A program made the translations under genes and the position numbers. The notes beneath the pieces were generated by a model that saw only the letters and a list, made by a program, of their open reading frames with translations, searched no databases and was not told the DNA's origin. From positions 1 through 34,784 of the forward strand of contig JAQGNJ010000132.1 of the NCBI GenBank assembly GCA_028291885.1: a DNA stretch of 34,784 nucleotides. Direction: 5' to 3'. Shown one piece after another: positions 13,937 through 23,214 of this stretch (the stretch's first letter is position 1; the number at the start of each line of letters is the position of its first letter). The stretch is from Ramlibacter sp. Its GTDB lineage: Bacteria > Pseudomonadota > Gammaproteobacteria > Burkholderiales > Burkholderiaceae_C.

Positions 13937-15391
13937 ATGTCCCCTGAGTTACCGAACGACCGCACCAGCCGCCTCCTGCTGGCGGCGCTGCTGCTGCTGG
14001 GGCTCGCCCGGCTGCTGTCCCTGGCCTTCTATCCGCTGATGGACATGACGGAGGCGCGCTACGCCGACATCGCCCGGCGGATGGCCGAAAGCGGCGACTG
14101 GGTGACGTTGTGGCTGGACGACATGCGCTCGTTCTGGGGCAAGCCGGCGCTCTCGTTCTGGGCGACGGCGGCGGGCCTGAAGCTGTTCGGCGTGAGCGCC
14201 TGGGGCGCGCGCGTCCCGCACTTCCTGCTGGGGCTGGGCGTGGCGGCGACGCTGTGGTGGCAGGCGAGGGCGCAATCGCCCCGCCTGGCCTGGCACGCAG
14301 TGGCGCTGCTGGCCGGATCGCTGCTGTTCCTGCTCTCGGCCGGCGCCGTGATGACGGACATGGCGCTGGTGCTGGGCACGACGCTGGCGATGTGCGGCTT
14401 CTGGTGGCGCATCGGCGGCCGCAGCGGCCGCGACGGCCTTGCGGCGAGCGCCGCGCTGTTCGGCGGGCTGGCGATCGGCCTGCTGGCCAAGGGGCCGCTG
14501 GCGCTGGTGCTGTGCTCCGTCCCGATCGTCGGCTGGGTGCTGTGGCAGCGGCAGTGGACGCAAGCCTGGCGGGCCGTACCGTGGATCCGCGGGTTCGCCG
14601 TCGTGCTGCTGCTGGTGCTGCCCTGGTACCTGCTGGCGGAGCAGCGCAGTCCCGGCTTCCTGCATTACTTCATCGTCGGCGAACACATCGACCGCTTCCT
14701 GGTGCGCGGCTGGACCGGCGACCTGTACAGCAACGCGCACGGCATGCCGCGGGGCATGGTCTGGCTGTACGCGCTGGCGGCGGCGCTGCCCTGGGCGCTG
14801 GTGCTGCCGCTCGCAGCGCTGGCCGGCGGCTTGCAGCGCAGCCACGTCCTGCCTGTGCCGCAGCGGCGCTACCTGCTGCTGTGGGTGCTCTGGCCCTGCG
14901 TGTTCTTCAGCCTGGCCGGCAACATCCTGTGGACGTATGTCCTGCCTTCCATGCCCGCGCTGGCTCTGCTGTGCGCCGGCTGGACGGCGGCGGCCACGCG
15001 TCCGCAACGCGTCGACCGGCTGCTTGCCGCCGTGCTTGTGCTACTGGCCCTGGCGATTCCGGCCGCCCTCGTGGCGGGCCACCGGAGCGGGAAGTTCGAG
15101 CGGCACTCGCTGCAGCCGCTGGTGCAGGCTTACCTGCGCCTCGCAAAGCCGGGCGAGGCTCTGATGGAAGTGCCGAGCGTCTCGTTCTCCACGGACTTCT
15201 ACATCCAGGGCCGGGCCCGTGGCCTGCGCTATGGGGAAGACCTGCCGGAGCTGGCCGGCGGCCGGGTCGTCTACGTGATCATCGCGAACGACCGCTGGAC
15301 CGCGCTGCCGCAATCGCTGCGCGACCAGGCGACGGTGATCGCCGACACGGGCAGGAACACGCTGTTCCGCTGGCCGGCGAAGGGCGGTTAG
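13937..15391 (+). CDS. ArnT/PMT-like membrane glycosyltransferase (GT83 type)
   Basis: A 484-residue integral membrane glycosyltransferase. The first periplasmic loop carries the family motif as DMTEARYADIARRM (Asp36, Glu39), followed by SFWGKPALSFWATA. About 10-12 hydrophobic segments follow, and GEHIDRFLVRGWTGDLYSNAHGMPRGMVW matches the substrate-facing loop of the ArnT/YkcA group. The C-terminal soluble part of about 110 residues is short. Such enzymes move a sugar from an undecaprenyl-phosphate carrier to lipid A or another envelope acceptor; which one is unknown. The ATG at 13937 replaces the track's 13601, since the added residues are not hydrophobic or family-like. Its stop overlaps the GtrA-like gene by four bases, tail to tail. 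Confidence 0.88.
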   Translation: MSPELPNDRTSRLLLAALLLLGLARLLSLAFYPLMDMTEARYADIARRMAESGDWVTLWLDDMRSFWGKPALSFWATAAGLKLFGVSAWGARVPHFLLGLGVAATLWWQARAQSPRLAWHAVALLAGSLLFLLSAGAVMTDMALVLGTTLAMCGFWWRIGGRSGRDGLAASAALFGGLAIGLLAKGPLALVLCSVPIVGWVLWQRQWTQAWRAVPWIRGFAVVLLLVLPWYLLAEQRSPGFLHYFIVGEHIDRFLVRGWTGDLYSNAHGMPRGMVWLYALAAALPWALVLPLAALAGGLQRSHVLPVPQRRYLLLWVLWPCVFFSLAGNILWTYVLPSMPALALLCAGWTAAATRPQRVDRLLAAVLVLLALAIPAALVAGHRSGKFERHSLQPLVQAYLRLAKPGEALMEVPSVSFSTDFYIQGRARGLRYGEDLPELAGGRVVYVIIANDRWTALPQSLRDQATVIADTGRNTLFRWPAKGG

Positions 15392-15774
15392 GAGCCGGCG
15401 GGCTGGAAGGCCCAGCGGCGCCCGAGCAGGTAGGTCATGACGGCGATGCCGACCAGGACCAGGGCGAGCGCGATGTCGTAGCGCAGGCCCGAGAGTTCGA
15501 GCAGCAGCACATAGGCGAGCTGGTTGGCGGCGAAGCCCAGCGCGGACACGGCAAAGAAGCGGCGCGCCGCCCGTCCCATGGGGGCGTTCGCGTCGCGGAA
15601 GGTCGTGTGGTGGTGGCCGAGGAACGAGCACACGAAAGCCACCAGCCAGCCCAGCACGTTGGCCACGGCCGGGGCCCAGCCGCCCCATCGCACCAGCGCC
15701 ACGACGGTTGCGAGATGGACGGCGGCCGCCGTCGTCCCGACCGCGACGAACCAGCCGATCCGGCGCACGCTCAA
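15388..15774 (-). CDS. GtrA-like membrane protein
   Basis: A 128-residue protein with four predicted transmembrane helices (WFVAVGTTAAAVHLATVVAL, ANVLGWLVAFVCSFLGHHHTTF, FFAVSALGFAANQLAYVLLL and IALALVLVGIAVMTYLLGRRW). This is the GtrA pattern; the family is proposed to flip polyprenyl-phosphate-linked sugars across the membrane. I choose a TTG start at 15774 because AGGAG lies six bases upstream and the resulting length is normal; the track's ATG at 15873 adds 33 non-membrane residues. A GTG two codons later is an alternative. It overlaps the ArnT-like gene's stop by four bases on the opposite strand, and a shared role in sugar-lipid chemistry is likely but inferred. Confidence 0.85.
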   Translation of the reverse strand: MSVRRIGWFVAVGTTAAAVHLATVVALVRWGGWAPAVANVLGWLVAFVCSFLGHHHTTFRDANAPMGRAARRFFAVSALGFAANQLAYVLLLELSGLRYDIALALVLVGIAVMTYLLGRRWAFQPAGS

Positions 15775-15921
15775 GGGCGGCTCCTGGCATGGGAACGGTG
15801 GGTTGCGGGCGCTTGCATCGCGCGATTGTCCCCTGTCCACGCGACGGACTGTCGCGCCGATGGCCACTTTCATTGTCGCGACGAGGCATCATCTGCGGTG
15901 TTTCGTCACCAGGAGATTCCC

Positions 15922-16755
15922 ATGCCCAGCCCTCCCCTGCCCGCGCTGTTCCTTTCCCATGGCGCGCCGCTGTTCGCCATCGACGCCGGCGAGAGCGGCC
16001 CGGCGCTCACCGGCCTGGGCCGGCGCCTGAAGGAAACCGCCGGAGCGGCGCTGCGCGGCGTGGTCATCATGTCGCCGCACTGGATGGCGCGCACGCCGGC
16101 GGTCATGAGCAATCCCAAGCCCGCCACCTGGCACGACTTCGGCGGCTTTCCGCAGGCGCTGTACGCGCTGGAATATCCCGCGCCCGGCGCCCCCGAACTG
16201 GCGGCCGAGGTCGCCGACCTGCTGCGCGAACAGGGAATCGAGGCCCAGCCCGACGCCAAGCGACCGTACGACCACGGCGCCTGGGTGCCCTTGATGCACC
16301 TGTTCCCCGAGGCCGACGTGCCCGTGATCGAACTGGCCCTGCCCGCCGGCTGGGGCCCGGGCCAGGTGTATGCGATGGGCCAGGCGCTGCGGCCGCTGCG
16401 CGAGCGCGGCGTGCTCGTGGTCGGCACCGGCAGCATGACGCACAACCTGTCCGAGTTCTTCGGCGGCGAGCGCGAGCCCGCGCCCTACGTGGTGGAGTTC
16501 AGCCGCTGGGTGGAAGCCGCCATCCAGCGCGGCGACCTGCCGGCCCTGCTGGACTACCGGCGCCAGGCCCCTGCGGCGCAGCGCGCCCATCCCAGCGACG
16601 ACCACTTCCTGCCGCTGTTCTTCGCGCTGGGCGCGGGCGGTTTCGGCGCCGGCGAGGTGCCGGTGAGGGCCGAGTACGTGACGAAGGAAGTGATGTACGG
16701 CATCCTGGCCATGGATTCCTTCATGCTGCCGGCCCTGCCGCCGGTGGCCGCCTAG
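15922..16755 (+). CDS. DODA-type extradiol ring-cleavage dioxygenase (YgiD-like)
   Basis: A 277-residue class III extradiol dioxygenase of the YgiD/4,5-DOPA dioxygenase group. Metal-site and catalytic histidines are visible at His13 (FLSHGAP), His53 (VIMSPHWM), His118 (PYDHGAW) and His174 (GTGSMTHN). The enzymes are cytosolic and open catechol rings of DOPA-like compounds in vitro; the natural bacterial substrate is often unknown. The start at 15922 is set by AGGAGA six to eleven bases upstream. It diverges from the GtrA-like gene and ends at a strong hairpin shared with the Hsp20 operon. It is not close enough to the quinate genes to be called a protocatechuate dioxygenase, and the family differs from LigAB. 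Confidence 0.92.
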   Translation: MPSPPLPALFLSHGAPLFAIDAGESGPALTGLGRRLKETAGAALRGVVIMSPHWMARTPAVMSNPKPATWHDFGGFPQALYALEYPAPGAPELAAEVADLLREQGIEAQPDAKRPYDHGAWVPLMHLFPEADVPVIELALPAGWGPGQVYAMGQALRPLRERGVLVVGTGSMTHNLSEFFGGEREPAPYVVEFSRWVEAAIQRGDLPALLDYRRQAPAAQRAHPSDDHFLPLFFALGAGGFGAGEVPVRAEYVTKEVMYGILAMDSFMLPALPPVAA

Positions 16756-16777
16756 GAGCTTGCGCGGCGAAGCGCTT

Positions 16778-16810
16778 CTTGCTCCCTCTCCCCCTGGGAG
16801 AGGGAGCAAG
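16778..16810. terminator. Bidirectional terminator-like hairpin
   Basis: CTTGCTCCCTCTCCC and its exact complement flank a CCT loop: a perfect 15-bp stem between the converging dioxygenase and Hsp20 genes. There is no long T-tract. The CCCTCTCCC/GGGAGAGGG core is a common dispersed element in GC-rich proteobacteria. Confidence 0.65.
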
Positions 16811-16830
16811 ACCGGCTTCTGCCGAGCCTC

Positions 16831-17265
16831 CTAGGCAGCCCGAACCTCGATGCGCCGGGGCCGCGCTTCTTCCGCCTTGGGGATGGTCAGGCGCAGGACG
16901 CCATCTTTCAGGCTTGCGTCGATGCGGCCGGCGTCGAGCTCGCGGCTCAGCGTGAACTGGCGCCGGTACGACGGGAACTGCGCTTCGCTGTAAAGCAGTT
17001 CCATGTTCTGCGGCACGTTGATGGTGTTGGCGCTGGCTTCGATCACCAGGGTGTCGCCGTCGACCCGCACGGTGAGCTGCTCGCGCGAAGCGCCGGGCAG
17101 GTCCGCGAGCACGGTGATCCCGCTGTCGTTCTCGAAGATGTCGACCGGCGGCACCACCTGGGGCTGCTGCGGCCGGGACTGCACCTGGCCGCCCCGGCCG
17201 TTGCCGACGCTGCCGGCATTGCCGTTGCCGTTGCCGTTGCCGGAGGTCTGGATGTCCGAGTTCAT
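16831..17265 (-). CDS. Hsp20/alpha-crystallin small heat shock protein
   Basis: A 144-residue small heat shock protein, an ATP-independent holdase for unfolding proteins. The N-terminal arm is a low-complexity Gly/Asn stretch (SGNGNGNGNAGSVGNGRGGQ), followed by a Gln/Pro linker. The alpha-crystallin domain runs from about residue 43 (VDIFENDSGITVLADLPG) to 135, with the signature LKDGVLRLTIPKAEE. The C-terminal IEV is in the position of the IxI anchor. The ATG at 17265 follows AAAGGAGAG and is preferred over the track's 17373. It lies 25 bases after a second, diverged Hsp20 gene, so the two are probably one heat-induced operon. Confidence 0.92.
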   Translation of the reverse strand: MNSDIQTSGNGNGNGNAGSVGNGRGGQVQSRPQQPQVVPPVDIFENDSGITVLADLPGASREQLTVRVDGDTLVIEASANTINVPQNMELLYSEAQFPSYRRQFTLSRELDAGRIDASLKDGVLRLTIPKAEEARPRRIEVRAA

Positions 17266-17290
17266 GGCACTCTCCTTTCGCTCTGGTTTG

Positions 17291-17731
17291 TCAGTTGATC
17301 TCGATGCGCCGGGGCCTGGAGGCCTCGTGCTTGGGCAGGGTGACGCGAAGGACGCCGTCGCGGTAGCTGGCATCCACCTTGGAGGCGTCGACGTCGTCGG
17401 GCAGGCTGATCACGCGCCGGAAGGCGCCGGTGTAGCGCTCCTGCGCATAGACGCTGGTGCGCTCGCCGGCTTCGGGCAGCAGGCTCTGCCGCTCGCCGGA
17501 AATGATCAGCAGGCCGCGGTCGATGGTCAGCTCGATCTTGCCGGGGTCCAGCCCCGGCGCCAGCGCCATGACCTCGACCGTGTCGGGCGTGCTGCCGACG
17601 TTGAGGACGGGGAAACCGGCGCCCGCCAGCGCCCGGATGCTCGAGCCGGGGCGGAAAGCCTGGTCGAAATGATTCTGCAGCCGGCTCAATTGCTCAAACA
17701 GGTCTGCAGAAGGCCTGAACAATGCATTCAT
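17291..17731 (-). CDS. Hsp20/alpha-crystallin small heat shock protein
   Basis: A 146-residue small heat shock protein, first of the tandem pair. The N-terminus (MNALFRPSADLFEQLSRLQNHFDQAF) is a conventional amphipathic arm, unlike the Gly/Asn arm of its neighbour. The alpha-crystallin domain spans about 42-140, with ALAPGLDPGKIELTID, a longer loop around ERTSVYAQERYTGAFRR, and YRDGVLRVTLPKHE. It ends in the anchor motif IEI. The ribosome binding site is AAGGAG about ten bases before the ATG. The two proteins resemble class A/class B style pairs that form mixed oligomers, which is inference. It diverges from the esterase gene over 110 bases. Confidence 0.93.
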   Translation of the reverse strand: MNALFRPSADLFEQLSRLQNHFDQAFRPGSSIRALAGAGFPVLNVGSTPDTVEVMALAPGLDPGKIELTIDRGLLIISGERQSLLPEAGERTSVYAQERYTGAFRRVISLPDDVDASKVDASYRDGVLRVTLPKHEASRPRRIEIN

Positions 17732-17774
17732 GGTCCATCTCCTTGCCGTTGGTTGAAAGAACGTGGCAAAGCGG

Positions 17775-17802
17775 AATTAAGGCGTGTCGCCCGGATTGCA
17801 AG
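17775..17802 (-). promoter_or_regulatory. Weak candidate promoter of the hsp20 operon
   Basis: On the minus strand CTTGCAA (17802-17796) is followed 15 bases later by TTAATT (17780-17775). It is close to, but not a good match for, a sigma-32 site (CTTGAA with CCCCAT-like -10), and the -10 fits sigma-70 loosely. Confidence 0.25.
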
Positions 17803-17841
17803 AGGCGGCATCATCGGGGAAAACACCGGAGCCGCAAGCCA

Positions 17842-18510
17842 ATGGAACCCGTCGCACCCCCTCTCCGATCCCTGCACCGGCCGGCCGCGGCCGCCACCGC
17901 CCGGCCCTGGCTGCTGGTCCTGTTGCACGGCGTCGGCAGCAACGAGCAGGACCTGTTCGGCCTCGCGCCGCAGGTGCCGCCGCAGTTCCACGTGCTCAGC
18001 CTGCGCGGCCCGCTGACGCTGGGGCCCGGCTCCTATGCCTGGTTCACGTTTTCGGTCGGCGCCGACGGCCGGCGCGCGATCGACGCGGCCCAGGAAGCGG
18101 CCAGCCGGCCGCTGATCGCACGGACCGTCCAAGCGGCCGCCGCGCAACTGCAGGTCCCGCCGCAGCGGGTGGTCGTGGGTGGCTTCAGCCAGGGCGGGGT
18201 CATGTCGCTGTCGCTGCTGCTCACCCGGCCCGAGCTGCTGCACGCGGCGATGGTGATGCACGGGCGGCTGCTCCCGGAGGTGTTGCCGCTGCGCGCGCCG
18301 CCGGAGCGGCTGCAGGGGCGGCGGCTCTGGGTGAGCCACGGCACGGAGGACGGCATGATCCCGCTGACCAGCGCGCGCCAGATCCGGGACACCGTGGCCG
18401 CGCTCCCGGTCGAACTCGCGTACCACGAGTTCCCCGGCGGCCACGAACTGCGGCCGGCGGAACTGCGCGCCGCGATGGACTGGCTGCAGGACCTGACGCA
18501 GGCCGCCTGA
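17842..18510 (+). CDS. Phospholipase/carboxylesterase-family alpha/beta hydrolase
   Basis: A 222-residue serine hydrolase of the carboxylesterase/acyl-protein-thioesterase-like family. Visible features are the oxyanion-region LLHGVGSNEQDLFGLAP (about 28-44), the nucleophile elbow GGFSQGG around residue 115, the acid in HGTEDGMIP and the histidine in EFPGGHEL. It has no signal peptide, so it is cytoplasmic; the natural ester substrate is unknown. The ATG at 17842 is chosen because the track's 17722 start runs through the hsp20 control region. It converges on gcvP with only 18 bases between stop codons. Confidence 0.88.
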   Translation: MEPVAPPLRSLHRPAAAATARPWLLVLLHGVGSNEQDLFGLAPQVPPQFHVLSLRGPLTLGPGSYAWFTFSVGADGRRAIDAAQEAASRPLIARTVQAAAAQLQVPPQRVVVGGFSQGGVMSLSLLLTRPELLHAAMVMHGRLLPEVLPLRAPPERLQGRRLWVSHGTEDGMIPLTSARQIRDTVAALPVELAYHEFPGGHELRPAELRAAMDWLQDLTQAA

Positions 18511-18528
18511 CGCCAGTCCTGTCCTGGC

Positions 18529-21417
<2,889 letters not shown>

Positions 21418-21424
21418 GGGAGAG

Positions 21425-21799
21425 TCAGGCGTTCTTGACCAGTTCGGCGTAGGCAGGCGCGTCCATCAGGGCGTCGAGCTGGGCCGGTTCCGTCAGCTTG
21501 ACCTTGAAGAACCAGCCGGCCTTCATGGGATCGGAGTTGGCCAGCGACGGGTCGGAGCGCAGCGCCTCGTTCACCTCGGTGACTTCGCCGGAGACCGGCA
21601 TGTAGACATCGGCCGCGGCCTTCACCGACTCCACCACGCCGGCCACTTCTCCCTGCGCGTACGTGCGTCCGGCTTCCGGCAGGTCGACGAACACCACGTC
21701 GCCCAGCGCGTCCTGCGCGTGCACCGTGATTCCGACGGTGGCGCTGTTCTTGTCGTCGGACTGGACCCATTCGTGGTCCGATGTGTATTTCACGCTCAT
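21425..21799 (-). CDS. gcvH: Glycine cleavage system H-protein
   Basis: The 124-residue lipoyl carrier that shuttles the aminomethyl group between P- and T-proteins and hands electrons to lipoamide dehydrogenase (not in the window). The lipoylated residue is Lys60 in [12 protein letters not shown]. The start [12 protein letters not shown] is the standard one, with AGGAGAAG just upstream. It lies 24 bases after gcvT. The C-terminus ends in the usual acidic/hydrophobic helix (AYAELVKNA). Nothing unusual. Confidence 0.97.
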   Translation of the reverse strand: MSVKYTSDHEWVQSDDKNSATVGITVHAQDALGDVVFVDLPEAGRTYAQGEVAGVVESVKAAADVYMPVSGEVTEVNEALRSDPSLANSDPMKAGWFFKVKLTEPAQLDALMDAPAYAELVKNA

Positions 21800-21823
21800 G
21801 GCTTCTCCTGGTTCAAAAACATT

Positions 21824-22957
21824 TCAGCCGCGGTGGTAGCGGTTGGGGACGAAGGGCATGCCCGTCACTTCCATCGGCACCGGCTTGCCGCGAACGATCG
21901 CGTGCAGGCGGGTGCCGGGCAGGGCGGACTCCGCGGCGACATAGCCCATCGCGATAGGTCGGTCGATGGTGGGGGCTAGCAGGCCGCTGGTGACTTCTCC
22001 GACGGGCCGGCCTTGCGCGTCCTGCAATTGCGTGTGCTCGCGCACCGGCACCCGCTCCAGCGCGACCAGCCCGACGCGCTTGCGCCGCAGCGTGGAAGCA
22101 TCCTGCAGCTGCGCCAGCACCGTGTCGGCGCCGGGAAAACCGCCGGCGCGATGGCCGCCGCTGCGCCGCACTTTCTGGATCGCCCAGTTCAGCGCCGCTT
22201 CCACCGGCGTCGTCGTCGTGTCGATGTCGTTGCCGTACAGGCACAGGCCCGCTTCCAGCCGCAGGGAATTGCGCGCGCCCAGGCCGACCGGCTTGACCTC
22301 GGCTTGCGCCAGCAGGGCGCGCGCCAGGGCGTCCGCCCGCGATTCGTGCACCGAGATCTCGAAGCCGTCCTCGCCGGTGTAGCCGCTGCGGGTGACGTAC
22401 AGCTCGGCGCCGTTCCAGTCGAAGCGGCCGCCGGTCATGAACACCAGCTGGGCCACGCCCGGCACCAGCCGCGACAACGCATCGACAGCCTTGGGCCCTT
22501 GCAGCGCGAGCAGGCCGCGCTCCGGCATGGGGACGACCTGGCAGCGCGAGCCGATGCGCCGCTGGATGTGTTCGATGTCGCCGACCTTGCAGGCGCCGTT
22601 GACGATGACGAACAGGTCGTCGCCGCGGTTGACCATCATCAGGTCGTCGATGATGGTGCCTTCGTCGGTCAGCAGCAGGCCGTAGCGCTGCTTGTTCACG
22701 CCCAGGCCGATCACGTCCACCGGGACCAGGGTTTCGAACGCGGCGGCGGCATCGGGGCCGACCAGCCGCAGCTGGCCCATGTGCGAGACGTCGAACAGGC
22801 CGGCCGAGTTGCGGGTGTGGTGGTGTTCGGCCATCAGGCCGGACGGATACTGCACGGGCATCGAGTAGCCGGCGAACGGCACCATGCGCGCACCGAGCTC
22901 GACATGCAGCGCATGCAGCGGCGTCTCGAGGAGGCTTTGTTCTTGGGATGCGCTCAA
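21824..22957 (-). CDS. gcvT: Glycine cleavage system aminomethyltransferase, T-protein
   Basis: The T-protein releases ammonia from the aminomethyl-lipoyl arm and makes 5,10-methylene-tetrahydrofolate. The fold is visible in the N-terminal LETPLHALHVELGARMVPFAGYSMPVQY, LFDVSHMGQL, and GYTGEDGFEISV with GARNSLRLEAGLCLYGND in the folate-binding half. I choose a TTG start at 22957 (MSASQEQSLLET, 377 residues) because GGAGAAG lies eight bases upstream and family members start here. The track's GTG at 22993 adds 12 residues, has no ribosome binding site and lies in the riboswitch's expression platform. First gene of gcvT-gcvH-gcvP, controlled by the glycine riboswitch. Confidence 0.95.
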   Translation of the reverse strand: MSASQEQSLLETPLHALHVELGARMVPFAGYSMPVQYPSGLMAEHHHTRNSAGLFDVSHMGQLRLVGPDAAAAFETLVPVDVIGLGVNKQRYGLLLTDEGTIIDDLMMVNRGDDLFVIVNGACKVGDIEHIQRRIGSRCQVVPMPERGLLALQGPKAVDALSRLVPGVAQLVFMTGGRFDWNGAELYVTRSGYTGEDGFEISVHESRADALARALLAQAEVKPVGLGARNSLRLEAGLCLYGNDIDTTTTPVEAALNWAIQKVRRSGGHRAGGFPGADTVLAQLQDASTLRRKRVGLVALERVPVREHTQLQDAQGRPVGEVTSGLLAPTIDRPIAMGYVAAESALPGTRLHAIVRGKPVPMEVTGMPFVPNRYHRG

Positions 22958-22983
22958 GCGGACTTCTCCAGGGCAATCGGATT

Positions 22984-22999
22984 CATCGTACACACGATG
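22984..22999 (-). other. Hairpin between glycine riboswitch and gcvT ribosome binding site
   Basis: CATCGT and ACGATG flank a four-base loop, a perfect 6-bp stem between the end of the second aptamer and the gcvT ribosome binding site. It is probably part of the expression platform. There is no T-tract, so it is not an intrinsic terminator. Confidence 0.45.
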
Positions 23000-23009
23000 G
23001 GCTGCCCCT

Positions 23010-23197
23010 GCTGTCCGCTTTACCTGAGAGATTCGCCCCTTGACGGGGTTTGCTCCTTCGGTGGGCCGGCTCGTCGAGCCGGGCCTCTCTCCAGCCGGGA
23101 AACGCCCCGCGATCGGGACGCCTCGTCAGTCCTTTTTGCCTGAGCGTTCGGGTTGTCCCTGCGCCTTCGGCGGCTCCTTTCGGAGCTCTCTCCTGAC
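23010..23197 (-). ncRNA. Tandem glycine riboswitch
   Basis: Two glycine aptamers precede gcvT on the minus strand. Aptamer I (about 23197-23125) is closed by GTCAG/CTGAC and contains CAGGAGAGAG, GCCGAAGG and CGCTCAGGCAAAAAGGACTG. Aptamer II (about 23096-23010) is closed by GCTG/CAGC and contains CTGGAGAGAGG, CACCGAAGGAGCAAAC and AATCTCTCAGGTAAAGCGGA. These are the conserved motifs of the family, which senses glycine and usually switches gcv genes on. The aptamers are joined by 28 bases that can form a hairpin. No terminator is seen before gcvT, so control is more likely at translation initiation. Boundaries are set by eye. Confidence 0.93.
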
Positions 23198-23203
23198 GCC
23201 GCG

Positions 23204-23209
23204 AGTATA
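23204..23209 (-). promoter_or_regulatory. -10 box of the gcv operon
   Basis: TATACT on the minus strand lies seven bases before the first paired base of aptamer I, placing the transcript start at the aptamer edge. The -35 position falls in the last codons of the TRAP large-subunit gene and is not a good match. Confidence 0.6.
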
Positions 23210-23214
23210 GCGGC

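Noticed and set aside
15922-16755. Protocatechuate ring-cleavage enzyme completing the quinate pathway
   Set aside because: The protein is of the DODA/YgiD group, not LigAB or PcaGH, and is separated from the quinate genes by unrelated genes.
16778-16810. Insertion-sequence end or mobile repeat
   Set aside because: It is a single symmetrical hairpin between convergent genes with no transposase or target duplication, so a terminator explains it better.
22958-22993. gcvT start at GTG 22993, as in the ORF track
   Set aside because: It lacks a ribosome binding site and lies in the riboswitch's hairpin region. The TTG at 22957 has GGAGAAG at proper spacing and fits the family start.
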